From positions 1-40,121 of the forward strand of contig NZ_JARHZJ010000076.1 in assembly GCF_029258205.1 (NCBI RefSeq): DNA of 40,121 bases, given 5' to 3'. Below, piece after piece: positions 16,657 through 24,889 of this stretch. The notes below the pieces were generated by a model. The model worked only from the letters and a program-made list of their open reading frames with translations. It had not been told where the DNA came from and ran no database searches. The DNA comes from Clostridium sp. GTDB lineage: Bacteria; Bacillota; Clostridia; Clostridiales; Clostridiaceae. Every line of letters starts with the position of its first letter. The stretch's first letter is position 1. A program made the position numbers and the translations under genes.

Positions 16657-18042
16657 TTATTCAACAACTTCTTTAGCAAGAGTTTGTGAGTCAGATTCTA
16701 AGTTATTAATCCATTCATCAACTGTTAATTCTTTATTTATTATACTTCCTACTGGTCCAAATAAACTATCTTCTCTAAAATCTAATTTAGAGTTTGTTGG
16801 TTTAAATGAAAGTGGGATTGGTTTAGCCCCTTCTTCAACAACTTTATAAGATTCATATCCTGATGCATCTAATGAAGATTTAGCTTTTTCAACTGCTCCC
16901 TTAACTGGAACTACAGCCTTAGCTATTTCAGCATTCTTTTGAACCATAGCATCTGTATATTGGAATGCTAAAAATTCTTTTGCTAATTCAACTTGATCTG
17001 ATTTAGCTGGAATATACATTTGTTCTATTGTTGTAGTTACATATTGAGTATCTCCTTCTTTAAATGCTGGTGGAGCCATAAATCCAAACTCAAACCCCTC
17101 TGGTATAGCATCTTTCATTTCTCCTTCTAACCAGCTACCACATGGTAAGAATAATGCTTTTCCATTTAAGAATTCAACTTGTGCTTGAGTATGAGTCATA
17201 CCAACTGTTCCATTAAGAACCATGTCCTCATCAGCCATTTTTTGGAATACATCTAATGCTTTCTTGACATTTGGATCTTTCCAAGCACCTTCTTTATAAT
17301 TAAATATATTTTCTACAGCTTCTTCTCCAGCTGCACTAGCTAACATTGGGAATATTACAGCCTCATTATATCCTGGAGCTTGTCCTTGATAAGTATAAAG
17401 AGCTATTCCTTCATCTTTTGCCTTCTTACCTAATTCAAAGAACTCATCCCAAGTTTTTGGAACTTCCCATCCTTTTTCTTTGAATAAAGCTTTGTTATAC
17501 CACATACCTGTAACATTATAGTAAAGTGGTGCTAGAAATACTTTTTCATCTCCATATGGAGTTGTAAGTGGTGTATCTAAAAATCCTGGTAATATTTTAT
17601 CTTTTATTTTTTGACCTGGATTATCTGGATCTTCTCTATCAAATACATCACTTAAATCTACTAAAGCTTTATCCTTTATTAAAGCATTAGCTATACCTGA
17701 TGGGTCATTTGTACTTAAGTATATAAAGTCAGGTGTATTTGATGATGATAATTTAGGTCTTATAATATCACCTATTTTAGGATTAGCTTCCATCTTAACT
17801 TCTACATCTGGGTGCTTAGCTTCAAAGGCATCTATACAAGCATCCCAGTAATCCTTACCAAATCCACCTTCAAAAACAGCTATTTCTAAAACCTTTTTCT
17901 CTCCTGAACCTTCTGCTTGTTCAGTTGATGGCTTTTCATTATCTTTTGGTGTCTCTTCTTTATTTCCACATCCTACAAATGAAGATGCAACTATAGCAGT
18001 AACACATGTAACAGTTAACATTTTAACTAATTTTCTTTTCAT
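16657..18042 (-). CDS. extracellular sugar-binding lipoprotein (family 1)
   Basis: A 461-aa lipoprotein that captures a sugar outside the membrane for the two downstream permeases. The signal peptide ends in a lipobox (ASSFVGC) with lipidated C25. A charged linker rich in E, K and S follows (about 26-48). The mature part is a type I solute-binding fold with WYNKALFKEKGWEVPKTWDE-type and GKALFLPCGSW signatures of oligosaccharide binders. Its own promoter lies upstream and contains a motif shared with the sensor-kinase promoter. Ligand not provable from sequence; GNB/LNB is the best guess from the neighbouring phosphorylase. Confidence 0.9.
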   Translation of the reverse strand: MKRKLVKMLTVTCVTAIVASSFVGCGNKEETPKDNEKPSTEQAEGSGEKKVLEIAVFEGGFGKDYWDACIDAFEAKHPDVEVKMEANPKIGDIIRPKLSSSNTPDFIYLSTNDPSGIANALIKDKALVDLSDVFDREDPDNPGQKIKDKILPGFLDTPLTTPYGDEKVFLAPLYYNVTGMWYNKALFKEKGWEVPKTWDEFFELGKKAKDEGIALYTYQGQAPGYNEAVIFPMLASAAGEEAVENIFNYKEGAWKDPNVKKALDVFQKMADEDMVLNGTVGMTHTQAQVEFLNGKALFLPCGSWLEGEMKDAIPEGFEFGFMAPPAFKEGDTQYVTTTIEQMYIPAKSDQVELAKEFLAFQYTDAMVQKNAEIAKAVVPVKGAVEKAKSSLDASGYESYKVVEEGAKPIPLSFKPTNSKLDFREDSLFGPVGSIINKELTVDEWINNLESDSQTLAKEVVE

Positions 18043-18099
18043 AAACTCTCTCCTCCAATACCCTTACTCGTTTCCTGTAAACATTTTCTCAACATCTTT

Positions 18100-18128
18100 A
18101 TAATACTTCTTAATGAATTTTTTTTGAA
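18100..18128 (-). promoter_or_regulatory. promoter of the binding protein/permease genes
   Basis: TTCAAA (18128-18123), a 17-nt spacer and TATTAT (18105-18100). The block at 18113-18128 (minus strand TTCAAAAAAAATTCAT) matches the sensor-kinase promoter at 15 of 16 bases. Confidence 0.55.
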
Positions 18129-18194
18129 TATAAGGATTTTACTTAAACATGTACTTTTTTTACAATATCCATACAAAATAAAAATAATCTATAT

Positions 18195-19784
18195 TTATGA
18201 TAAAACTTTATTGCTATAATCCTTTTTAAACTTAGATGGACTTATCCCATAAAACTTTTTAAAAACCCTATTAAAATAAAATTGATCTGTCATTCCAATA
18301 CTGTTAGCAACCTCTTTAACCAAATTATCTGGCTGTTTTAATAACTCCTTAGCCTTTTTCATCTTTACTTCATTTATAAAATACATAAGATTTTTTCCTG
18401 TTTCATTTTTAAAAACTCTACTTAAATAACTTTCATTTAAATTCACAGCATTAGCAACCATAACTAATGTTATTCTCTTATCAATATTCTTTTCTATAAA
18501 TTTTATAATCTCATTAACCTCTTTTTTATAACTAAGATCTTTGCTCTTTATATATCTTTGATTAATGTAATCTATTAAGCAAGTTGAATTATTTATTAAT
18601 TCCTCTATATTATCGCTCTTTAATATCTTTCCTTTTAACTCTTTTGTACTATTTAAATCTTCTTGGACATACTCATGATTCTCTATTAATTCACACATAA
18701 AATTTACATAATTTATTAAATTTGAAGGTTTTACATTCATATTAGAGCACCTTCTTGAAAATTCTTTTATAAGTTCCTTATTAGCAGAAATTTCTCCTAA
18801 CTCTATATTCTCTAAGATAGCATCAGTTACTTCTTTTCTAAGCTTAATACCATCACCAAACCCCAAAAATTCTTCACTTATTATTAAAAAATTTTCCTTA
18901 CCATAAAATCTCAAACTAAGAATTTCCTCAACCTTTTTAAAGCTCTCTTTCAATCCTTGTATACTTTCTATATTTCTTATTAAAACAGCGCTAACTTGAA
19001 TATTCAGATAAAGCATTATTAAATTCTGTATGTTTATTGTTTTTATTTTTAAACTATTAAAATCCATTTTAGATATGAAAATATACTTATGATTATTTAT
19101 TGGAACAATTTTAACCTCATTTGCACCAACTTCTTCCTTTATTATATTTTCTATAGTAATAGCCAATTTATTTTTATCCTTAATTTTTTCCTGATAAACC
19201 TTTTTATAATTATCTATATAAATACAAGCACCAGTATAATAACCACCATCATCATTTAAAAAATCAATATTTGGAAACTCATTTAAAAGTTCTTCATAAG
19301 ATAGATAATCCTTTAAATATTCCTTTAATAAAGAAATTTCAGCTAATTTTTTTGTCTTATCAAATTCATTTTTAAACTGTTCTTCTTTCTCTTCTTCCTC
19401 TTTTATCTTTTCTAAACTTTCCCTAAATTTATCAATTATATCTTCTAGTTCCTTTGGTCTTAAAGTTATTTTTAATAAATAGTCATCTGCACCTTTTTTC
19501 ATTGATTCTCTAACTAATTCATATTCTCCATAATTGCTAAGAACAAGTATCTTCCCTCTAAAATTTTCTTTTTTAAGCTTATCAATTAATTGAATACCAT
19601 TTAAACCCTTCATTTTAAGGTCTGTTATAATAAGATCAGCACCATTCTCATTTAGTATGTTAAGAACTTCTAATCCATCTTGAGCTAATCCAACTATATT
19701 AAACCCATGAGATTCCCAGTCTATTATATTTCTCATAGCAATTCTAACTATTTTTTCATCATCAGCAATAATAACCTTGAACAT
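18195..19784 (-). CDS. response regulator with AraC-type DNA-binding domain (YesN-like)
   Basis: A 529-aa regulator. The receiver domain (1-120) has acidic residues D8-D9, phospho-acceptor D55 in IITDLKMKG, and K in YLLKITLRP. A long, weakly conserved middle region follows. The C-terminal AraC HTH pair (about 425-525) has NLNESYLSRVFKNETGKN and the second helix pair DQFYFNRVFKKFYGISPSKF. It lies 12 nt after the cognate sensor-kinase gene and just before the ABC transporter genes, so it probably switches those genes on in response to an external sugar. ATG preceded by GGGGGA at 7 nt. Confidence 0.92.
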   Translation of the reverse strand: MFKVIIADDEKIVRIAMRNIIDWESHGFNIVGLAQDGLEVLNILNENGADLIITDLKMKGLNGIQLIDKLKKENFRGKILVLSNYGEYELVRESMKKGADDYLLKITLRPKELEDIIDKFRESLEKIKEEEEKEEQFKNEFDKTKKLAEISLLKEYLKDYLSYEELLNEFPNIDFLNDDGGYYTGACIYIDNYKKVYQEKIKDKNKLAITIENIIKEEVGANEVKIVPINNHKYIFISKMDFNSLKIKTINIQNLIMLYLNIQVSAVLIRNIESIQGLKESFKKVEEILSLRFYGKENFLIISEEFLGFGDGIKLRKEVTDAILENIELGEISANKELIKEFSRRCSNMNVKPSNLINYVNFMCELIENHEYVQEDLNSTKELKGKILKSDNIEELINNSTCLIDYINQRYIKSKDLSYKKEVNEIIKFIEKNIDKRITLVMVANAVNLNESYLSRVFKNETGKNLMYFINEVKMKKAKELLKQPDNLVKEVANSIGMTDQFYFNRVFKKFYGISPSKFKKDYSNKVLS

Positions 19785-19796
19785 AAAAAATTCCCC

Positions 19797-21548
19797 CTAT
19801 ATACTCTTCGGAATTACCATTTTGACAATAGTTCCTTTATTCACCTCACTGTAAATAGTTGTCCCATAACCTAAACCAAATGTTAACTTTATCCTTTCAT
19901 AAACATTATTCCACCCAATACCTGAAAGTTTATTATCCTCAATCCTTTCTTTACTATTAAACCCTTTTCCGTTATCACTAATTGATATTAAAATATTTTC
20001 TTCCTCCGATATAATCTTAATAATAATCTTTTGATCCTCTTTATTTTCATCAATTCCATGAATTATTGAATTTTCTACTATTGGTTGTAAAATAAACTTT
20101 ATCACTTTATTTTCTAATAAAAGTTCATCTACTTCATATTCAACATCAAAAGAATTTCCATACCTTATTTTTTGAATAACAACGTAATTCTTTATATTCT
20201 CTAGTTCTTCCCTAATAGTTATAAGCTCATTTTTATCTATAATTGTATTTCTTAATAATTCTGCTAAGGAACTAAGTCCTTCACTTACTGTATAATCTTG
20301 ATTCATTAAAGCTGTCCACTTTAAAGAGTTTAATGTATTAAATAGAAAATGAGGATTAATTTGTGCCTGTAGCATTCTTATCTCTAAATCCCTTTTCTCA
20401 ATTTCTTGTAATTTACTCTTTTCAATTAATTCATTTATTCTTTTTAACATAGAGTCAAAATTATCAGAAATAGCACCTATCTCATCTTCATAAGTATCAT
20501 TTACTAAAACTTTTAGATCTCCATCAGATACTCTTTTCATCTTATTTAAAAGATTGTATAAAGGTACTTTAATACTTGAATATATAAAATATGAAAATAT
20601 TAATACTACTAAAGTGAAAAGTAAACTTATTATAATCATTTCTTTCCTTAAACTATGAATATCAGAATTTATAAAAGCATAGGGTGTCATTGAAGCTATA
20701 TACCAATTAAATCCATTTAATTTTCTATATGTAGCTACATAATTTTCTCCATTTACCACTATACTTCTTGCAGTGTCCTTAGAATGTTTATTTTTAAGAA
20801 ACTTATTTAAATAAGGCTCCTCTAATATAAAATTACTATTTAAATTATTTTCAGAAATTATTATGTTATTTTCCTCATCTATTATAAAAATCTCGCTACC
20901 TTTCCCAATATTAAAAAGAGAAAAAGATGAAGCAAAAACTTCATTTTTTATAGCCATGAAAATATAACCCACAATGCTATTATCCTGTTTCACTGGAGTT
21001 ACTATACATATATGTGGTTCATTATTTAAAAATGTAGAAAACCAAAACAGTCCACTTTCAGATTCATCAGCATACCTTTCTATATCTTCCATCTTAAAAT
21101 ATTTAAAACCTTGCATATAAGCAACCTCATAATCCTTTGATATTATTTCAAGTTCTACTATATTAGGTAAAAGTGAAAGTTTTTTAGATAAATAATCATT
21201 CATATACTTTAGAAATTCATCCCTTTTTTTCCCATCCATAAATTTATAATTTATAAGATTATTAGCTATTTCTTCATTCATTGACAATTCAATAGATGCT
21301 CGTTCTAAGAACTCTTTATTTTTATAAATGTCTTCACTAATTATAAAAATCATATTTTCTGAATAATTTATTGCATTATTTTTTAATGCATTAGTAGCTT
21401 TTTTATATAAAAGTATTCCTAAAATACTACTACAAAAAATTATTCCTACTGAAAATGATGCTATAAGTCTATTTTTAATAGAAGTCTTTCTAAGAAAATT
21501 TGATATTTCTCTTAAGGTATTTGTTATTCTCTTTATAATTTTTCTCAC
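19797..21548 (-). CDS. YesM-type sensor histidine kinase
   Basis: A 583-aa membrane sensor. There are two transmembrane segments (about 30-50 and 300-320) flanking an extracellular dCache-like sensor region, then HAMP (about 322-375) and the His_kinase domain. The phospho-acceptor is H400 in LQAQINPHFLFNTLN. The C-terminal HATPase domain has QPIVENSIIHGI (N box) and ISDNGKGF (G1). Start is odd: the only usual start codon in reach is the GTG at 21548, but the AAGGAG ribosome binding site overlaps it. See the finding on a possible ATT start at 21539. Pairs with the adjacent response regulator. Confidence 0.9.
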   Translation of the reverse strand: MRKIIKRITNTLREISNFLRKTSIKNRLIASFSVGIIFCSSILGILLYKKATNALKNNAINYSENMIFIISEDIYKNKEFLERASIELSMNEEIANNLINYKFMDGKKRDEFLKYMNDYLSKKLSLLPNIVELEIISKDYEVAYMQGFKYFKMEDIERYADESESGLFWFSTFLNNEPHICIVTPVKQDNSIVGYIFMAIKNEVFASSFSLFNIGKGSEIFIIDEENNIIISENNLNSNFILEEPYLNKFLKNKHSKDTARSIVVNGENYVATYRKLNGFNWYIASMTPYAFINSDIHSLRKEMIIISLLFTLVVLIFSYFIYSSIKVPLYNLLNKMKRVSDGDLKVLVNDTYEDEIGAISDNFDSMLKRINELIEKSKLQEIEKRDLEIRMLQAQINPHFLFNTLNSLKWTALMNQDYTVSEGLSSLAELLRNTIIDKNELITIREELENIKNYVVIQKIRYGNSFDVEYEVDELLLENKVIKFILQPIVENSIIHGIDENKEDQKIIIKIISEEENILISISDNGKGFNSKERIEDNKLSGIGWNNVYERIKLTFGLGYGTTIYSEVNKGTIVKMVIPKSI

Positions 21549-21579
21549 TCCTTAGTATAATTTCTATATTCTTTTCAAT

Positions 21580-21608
21580 ATTTTATCATATATGTATTTT
21601 TTTTGAAA
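21580..21608 (-). promoter_or_regulatory. promoter of the sensor kinase/regulator genes
   Basis: TTTCAA (21608-21603), a 17-nt spacer and TAAAAT (21585-21580). It contains TTCAAAAAAAATACAT (21607-21592), near-identical to the block in the binding-protein promoter. Confidence 0.55.
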
Positions 21609-21654
21609 TAAAACTCTACATCAATTCTTATATTTTTCTATTTTCACAAAAATC

Positions 21655-21700
21655 ATATAAATATTAAAAATATCCTTAGTGAAAATACACTAAGGATATT
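21655..21700 (-). terminator. terminator of the GH112 phosphorylase gene
   Basis: A 13-bp perfect stem on the minus strand, AATATCCTTAGTG / CACTAAGGATATT with a 6-nt loop, followed by TTTAATATTT. It separates the phosphorylase from the kinase gene. Confidence 0.88.
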
Positions 21701-21727
21701 ATATATAAGGGAATTAAAAGAAAAAGC

Positions 21728-23932
21728 TTATTTATTTATATCTAACCATCTTATTTCCATAGGAGCTAAAGTTAAAGTTCCAACCTTAACACCATTTATA
21801 TATGCATCTGTAATTTTTTCTTCTTGAGTGTTATTTATTATAGCCATTTTTCCTACTTCTAAAAATGCAGCACACTCAGTATCTATATTAGTTACATAGA
21901 ATTTTTTCATCTCATCTTCTTTACTTGCAGCCCAATAAATTGATCTTAATAAAATTCTACAATTCTCTGGAGTATATGGGAATCCTGCAAAATAAACACT
22001 TCTACCTTTTCCATATGTGTTTACAGCACAAGTGGTATCTCCTCTAAAGTGATTCTTTAAGCAATGTTCATTACCGAAGTCCATTCTTAAAACTTGGTAA
22101 CTATCACCCTTTCCATAAACGCCTTTCATACCTTCACCAAAATCAATAGATTTTTCACCAATTTCTTCTGTTATAAAATGATGTGGATTTAATTCATTAT
22201 ATTTTCTAGTGCTTAAGCTAAATCCAACTTCCTTATCAACTCCTAAAACATCTGCTAACTGGAAGAATTTATTCTCATAGTGTATTGCAGTTGGTTCTCC
22301 AACTCCTATGAATCCACCACCATTGTCAACCCAATTTCTAATCATAGAAACTAATTTAGGATTTTTCCAATACTCTCCACCACTCCAAGCAGTGTAAGCA
22401 TCTCCAGCATTTATAATAACTCCAATATCCTCTGGAATTCCATTTTCTAATATATAATCAAAACTAATAAATTCTACTTCTACAGGCATACCACTTAAAC
22501 ATTCAACAATTCCAGCATATGAATATACTTCCTTGTACCAAAGAGCATGAGCTACTTGTTGAGTTTGCCAACTTCTTAGTTTACCCCAACAGTTTAATAC
22601 TCCAACCTTAAATGGAGCTACATATGCCTTAGTTCCTTTTATAGTTTCGTGAATTTCTCTAAATTCATCACATATTTTTTCAACTTGCTCAACAAACTCT
22701 GGAAATTTAACTGCAAGTGATAAATATCCACCATATCCTATTCTATCTAGAGGACTTCTTAATATAGCTCTTCTTGATTGTAACCAATTCTCTCTTGCTT
22801 CCAAAACAGGATCTCCCGTTTCATTAAATACATCTGGGAAAAAGTATGGTAAAAATCTTCCTTCTGTATACTTAACTCCCGGAATATCAGCTATCATTCT
22901 CATAGTTGTTCCATTACCTACAGAACCAACTACTGCATCTAATCCAATACTTGAAAAATATTTTCCATAAGGCTCTGTTCCTATCCAGTTATCACCTAAG
23001 AACATCATTGCTTCTTTTCCATTTTCATGACATAAATCTACTAACTCTTTAGCCATTTTTGAAACATGTTGACATTGAAAATCTATGAAGTCTTTATATT
23101 GTTTTGTTGGTACTCTGAATGTTGAATTATAGTAACCAGCATCAACTATATCTTCTGGTCTTAATTTATATCCCTTTTCTTTTTCAAACTGCTCTAAGGC
23201 CAAAGGACTAACTGATGAACTATATCCAAACCAATCAACAAATTTCTCTTTAGCAACTTCATTAAAGCATAATGTAAAATGATAGAAGAAAGTAGTAAAT
23301 CTAACTACATCTACTTCTGGATTATCATCAATCCATTTCTTTAAAATTTTTTTAACATGTAAACTAGTCTTAACTTGTCTACAATCATAAGGCATTTCAT
23401 GAGGCTTATCTCCCCAATCATTAGTTATATGATTATACATTTGAGTTGGATCCCAAATCATATAAACTAAGAAATTTACTGTATATTCATGATAAGGCGT
23501 AGTTTCTTCTATTGTTAAAATTTCACTTTCTTTATGAAAACTCCACTTTGAAGGTGCTATAACTTCCCCAGTTGTTCTATCTATAACTTCCCACCATTTT
23601 TTTTCATCATGAACTTTATCTATTTTAAATTGCTCAGCATAATATCCTTCTAATATTTTTATTTCAGTTTTTTCTGATTTAGCAATAACAGGTTCTGACA
23701 TTAAGTAAAGTTGTTGTAATTCATCTTTATTTTCTCTAGCCCATTTTTGATCACTTCTAACTGTTAGATATGTAGAATATAACTTAACCCCTAAGTCAAC
23801 AATATCCTTAGAAAGCTTAGTTCCATCACAATCTCTTAAGGCATCAGCTCCCCATCTATCTATAATACTTTTTATTTCTTCTTTCATATTAGAATCTGTT
23901 GGTATTGTAACTCTTCCTTTTAACTTACCCAT
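21728..23932 (-). CDS. GH112 galacto-N-biose/lacto-N-biose phosphorylase
   Basis: A 734-aa cytosolic phosphorylase. Family GH112 splits beta-1,3-galactosyl-N-acetylhexosamine with phosphate, giving galactose 1-phosphate and GalNAc or GlcNAc. Near residue 310 it has the catalytic block AMMFLGDNWIGTEPYG, where D314 is the likely general acid (equivalent to D313 of the bifidobacterial enzyme). The family is a TIM barrel with extra C-terminal domains. A C. perfringens member was characterised as galacto-N-biose phosphorylase, which makes GNB from mucin O-glycans the likely substrate. Start: the ATG at 23932 follows GGAGGAG; an in-frame ATG at 23974 has no RBS. Has its own promoter with a possible CcpA site. 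Confidence 0.92.
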   Translation of the reverse strand: MGKLKGRVTIPTDSNMKEEIKSIIDRWGADALRDCDGTKLSKDIVDLGVKLYSTYLTVRSDQKWARENKDELQQLYLMSEPVIAKSEKTEIKILEGYYAEQFKIDKVHDEKKWWEVIDRTTGEVIAPSKWSFHKESEILTIEETTPYHEYTVNFLVYMIWDPTQMYNHITNDWGDKPHEMPYDCRQVKTSLHVKKILKKWIDDNPEVDVVRFTTFFYHFTLCFNEVAKEKFVDWFGYSSSVSPLALEQFEKEKGYKLRPEDIVDAGYYNSTFRVPTKQYKDFIDFQCQHVSKMAKELVDLCHENGKEAMMFLGDNWIGTEPYGKYFSSIGLDAVVGSVGNGTTMRMIADIPGVKYTEGRFLPYFFPDVFNETGDPVLEARENWLQSRRAILRSPLDRIGYGGYLSLAVKFPEFVEQVEKICDEFREIHETIKGTKAYVAPFKVGVLNCWGKLRSWQTQQVAHALWYKEVYSYAGIVECLSGMPVEVEFISFDYILENGIPEDIGVIINAGDAYTAWSGGEYWKNPKLVSMIRNWVDNGGGFIGVGEPTAIHYENKFFQLADVLGVDKEVGFSLSTRKYNELNPHHFITEEIGEKSIDFGEGMKGVYGKGDSYQVLRMDFGNEHCLKNHFRGDTTCAVNTYGKGRSVYFAGFPYTPENCRILLRSIYWAASKEDEMKKFYVTNIDTECAAFLEVGKMAIINNTQEEKITDAYINGVKVGTLTLAPMEIRWLDINK

Positions 23933-23976
23933 AATTTTCTCCTCCATTTCCCTTGATATAGCATTTAAAGTCATGC

Positions 23977-24034
23977 ATATAATATACCTTTTTCTTACAG
24001 TTCAATATTAACATTTGTCAATTAACGTTTACAT
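23977..24034 (-). promoter_or_regulatory. GH112 promoter with candidate CcpA cre site
   Basis: TTGAAC (24005-24000), a 17-nt spacer and TTATAT (23982-23977), about 45 nt before the start codon. Upstream, ATGTAAACGTTAATT (24034-24020) fits the cre consensus WTGNAANCGNWNNCW at all fixed positions but one. Its location before the -35 would suit activation or mild repression by CcpA. The site is a consensus match only. Confidence 0.5.
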
Positions 24035-24061
24035 GCAATTTATTTACTAAATCATTCAAAA

Positions 24062-24116
24062 TTTTGAGTATATTATTTTTAATGATAGTTTATAATTAAA
24101 AATAATATACTCAAAA
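24062..24116. repeat. perfect 21-bp inverted repeat
   Basis: The left arm starts TTTTGAGTATATTATTTTTA (24062-24082, 21 nt) and is exactly complementary to 24096-24116 around a 13-nt loop. It lies between the GH112 promoter and the terminator of the next gene. Only a weak U-run follows on either strand, so it may be a second, bidirectional terminator or an insulator. Confidence 0.75.
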
Positions 24117-24180
24117 ACAAAAAAAACTTACAAACCTATCCTAAGAACCAATAAAGTTCTATTTACACAGTTTGTAAGTT
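24115..24180 (-). terminator. terminator of the 82-aa ACT-like protein gene
   Basis: Minus-strand stem AACTTACAAAC (24180-24170) / GTTTGTAAGTT (24135-24125), directly followed by TTTTTTG. The long loop holds a nested hairpin (AGAAC...GTTCT). Confidence 0.88.
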
Positions 24181-24221
24181 TTATCAAAAGTTATTTTTAT
24201 ACACGCTCTTTTATAAACTTA

Positions 24222-24470
24222 TTAAAGGTTTAATAATTTAGCTGTTACATCTTCTAAAGAATTTAATTCATTATCTAAATTTTTTATTTCTTCCTCAGCA
24301 CTTGGTGTAAGGTTTAAAAGAATAAGACCTGAAGTTGAACATGTATTTTCAGTAGCTTCATGTAAGCCTATTCTAGTATGTATTATACAACCGTATTTAG
24401 TGAGTATCTCTTGAACCATTGGTGCTGCAATAGTTCTAGGTGATATTTTTATAGCCATTATAGTGTACAT
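24222..24470 (-). CDS. small ACT-like protein (TM1266/NikR C-terminal-like)
   Basis: An 82-aa protein with the beta-alpha-beta-beta-alpha-beta pattern of an ACT-type ligand-binding domain: MYTIMAIKISPRTI, then helix MVQEILTKY, strand IIHTRIGLHE, strand SGLILLNL, helix and a last strand. It resembles the short TM1266-type proteins annotated as iron-only hydrogenase system regulators, and the NikR C-terminal domain. That is a resemblance, not a proof, and no hydrogenase gene is nearby. Start: the ATG at 24470 follows GGAGGG by 7 nt; the in-frame ATG at 24485 precedes that RBS and is rejected. A promoter with an extended -10 (ATGCTAATAT, about 24495-24505) is likely. Own terminator downstream. 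Confidence 0.7.
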   Translation of the reverse strand: MYTIMAIKISPRTIAAPMVQEILTKYGCIIHTRIGLHEATENTCSTSGLILLNLTPSAEEEIKNLDNELNSLEDVTAKLLNL

Positions 24471-24648
24471 ATTAAATCCCTCCATAAATAATAATCTTAA
24501 TTACATATTAGCATAAATTAGTAAATTTTTCTTGCATAACCTTTAATTATTATTTACAAAAGGTCATTACAATATACTCTCTTTATTAAATACTATATTT
24601 TAATGTTATTAACTTATTCCAAAGAAAACTTCTAATAAAATAAGTAAT

Positions 24649-24753
24649 TTATAAATACATCTGTGCAAGAAACAACATTATAAAATTTCTTTCTTCTAAA
24701 AAGTTAATCTTCTTCATCTTTTTGTATTCTTTATCAAATATAAAATCAAACAT
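24649..24753 (-). CDS. 34-aa small ORF, unknown function
   Basis: A short open frame with a strong ribosome binding site (GGAGG, 7 nt before the ATG at 24753). The peptide starts MFDFIFDKEYKKMKK and ends with a hydrophobic run, NFIMLFLAQMYL. It is charged at the front and greasy at the back, so a small amphipathic or membrane-associated peptide is possible. No similarity is recognised. It could also be the surviving start of a longer lost gene. It lies divergently from yjbQ and about 180 nt upstream of the ACT-like gene on the same strand; the two may share a transcript, since no terminator is seen between them. Confidence 0.5.
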   Translation of the reverse strand: MFDFIFDKEYKKMKKINFLEERNFIMLFLAQMYL

Positions 24754-24889
24754 ACTACTTCCTCCAATATAAGTTCTTCATATGCCATTATATCCACATT
24801 TATTAATATTAAACCTAATAATATTATGTTATTTCAAATAAAAAAATATTATATAATGTTTATATAACCAAATTTAAAGGGGTGTTTTT

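Noticed and set aside
18068-18085. Near-palindrome GTTTACAGGAAAC in the leader of the binding-protein gene, considered as a cre box
   Set aside because: It does not fit the CcpA consensus at the fixed AA and CG positions.
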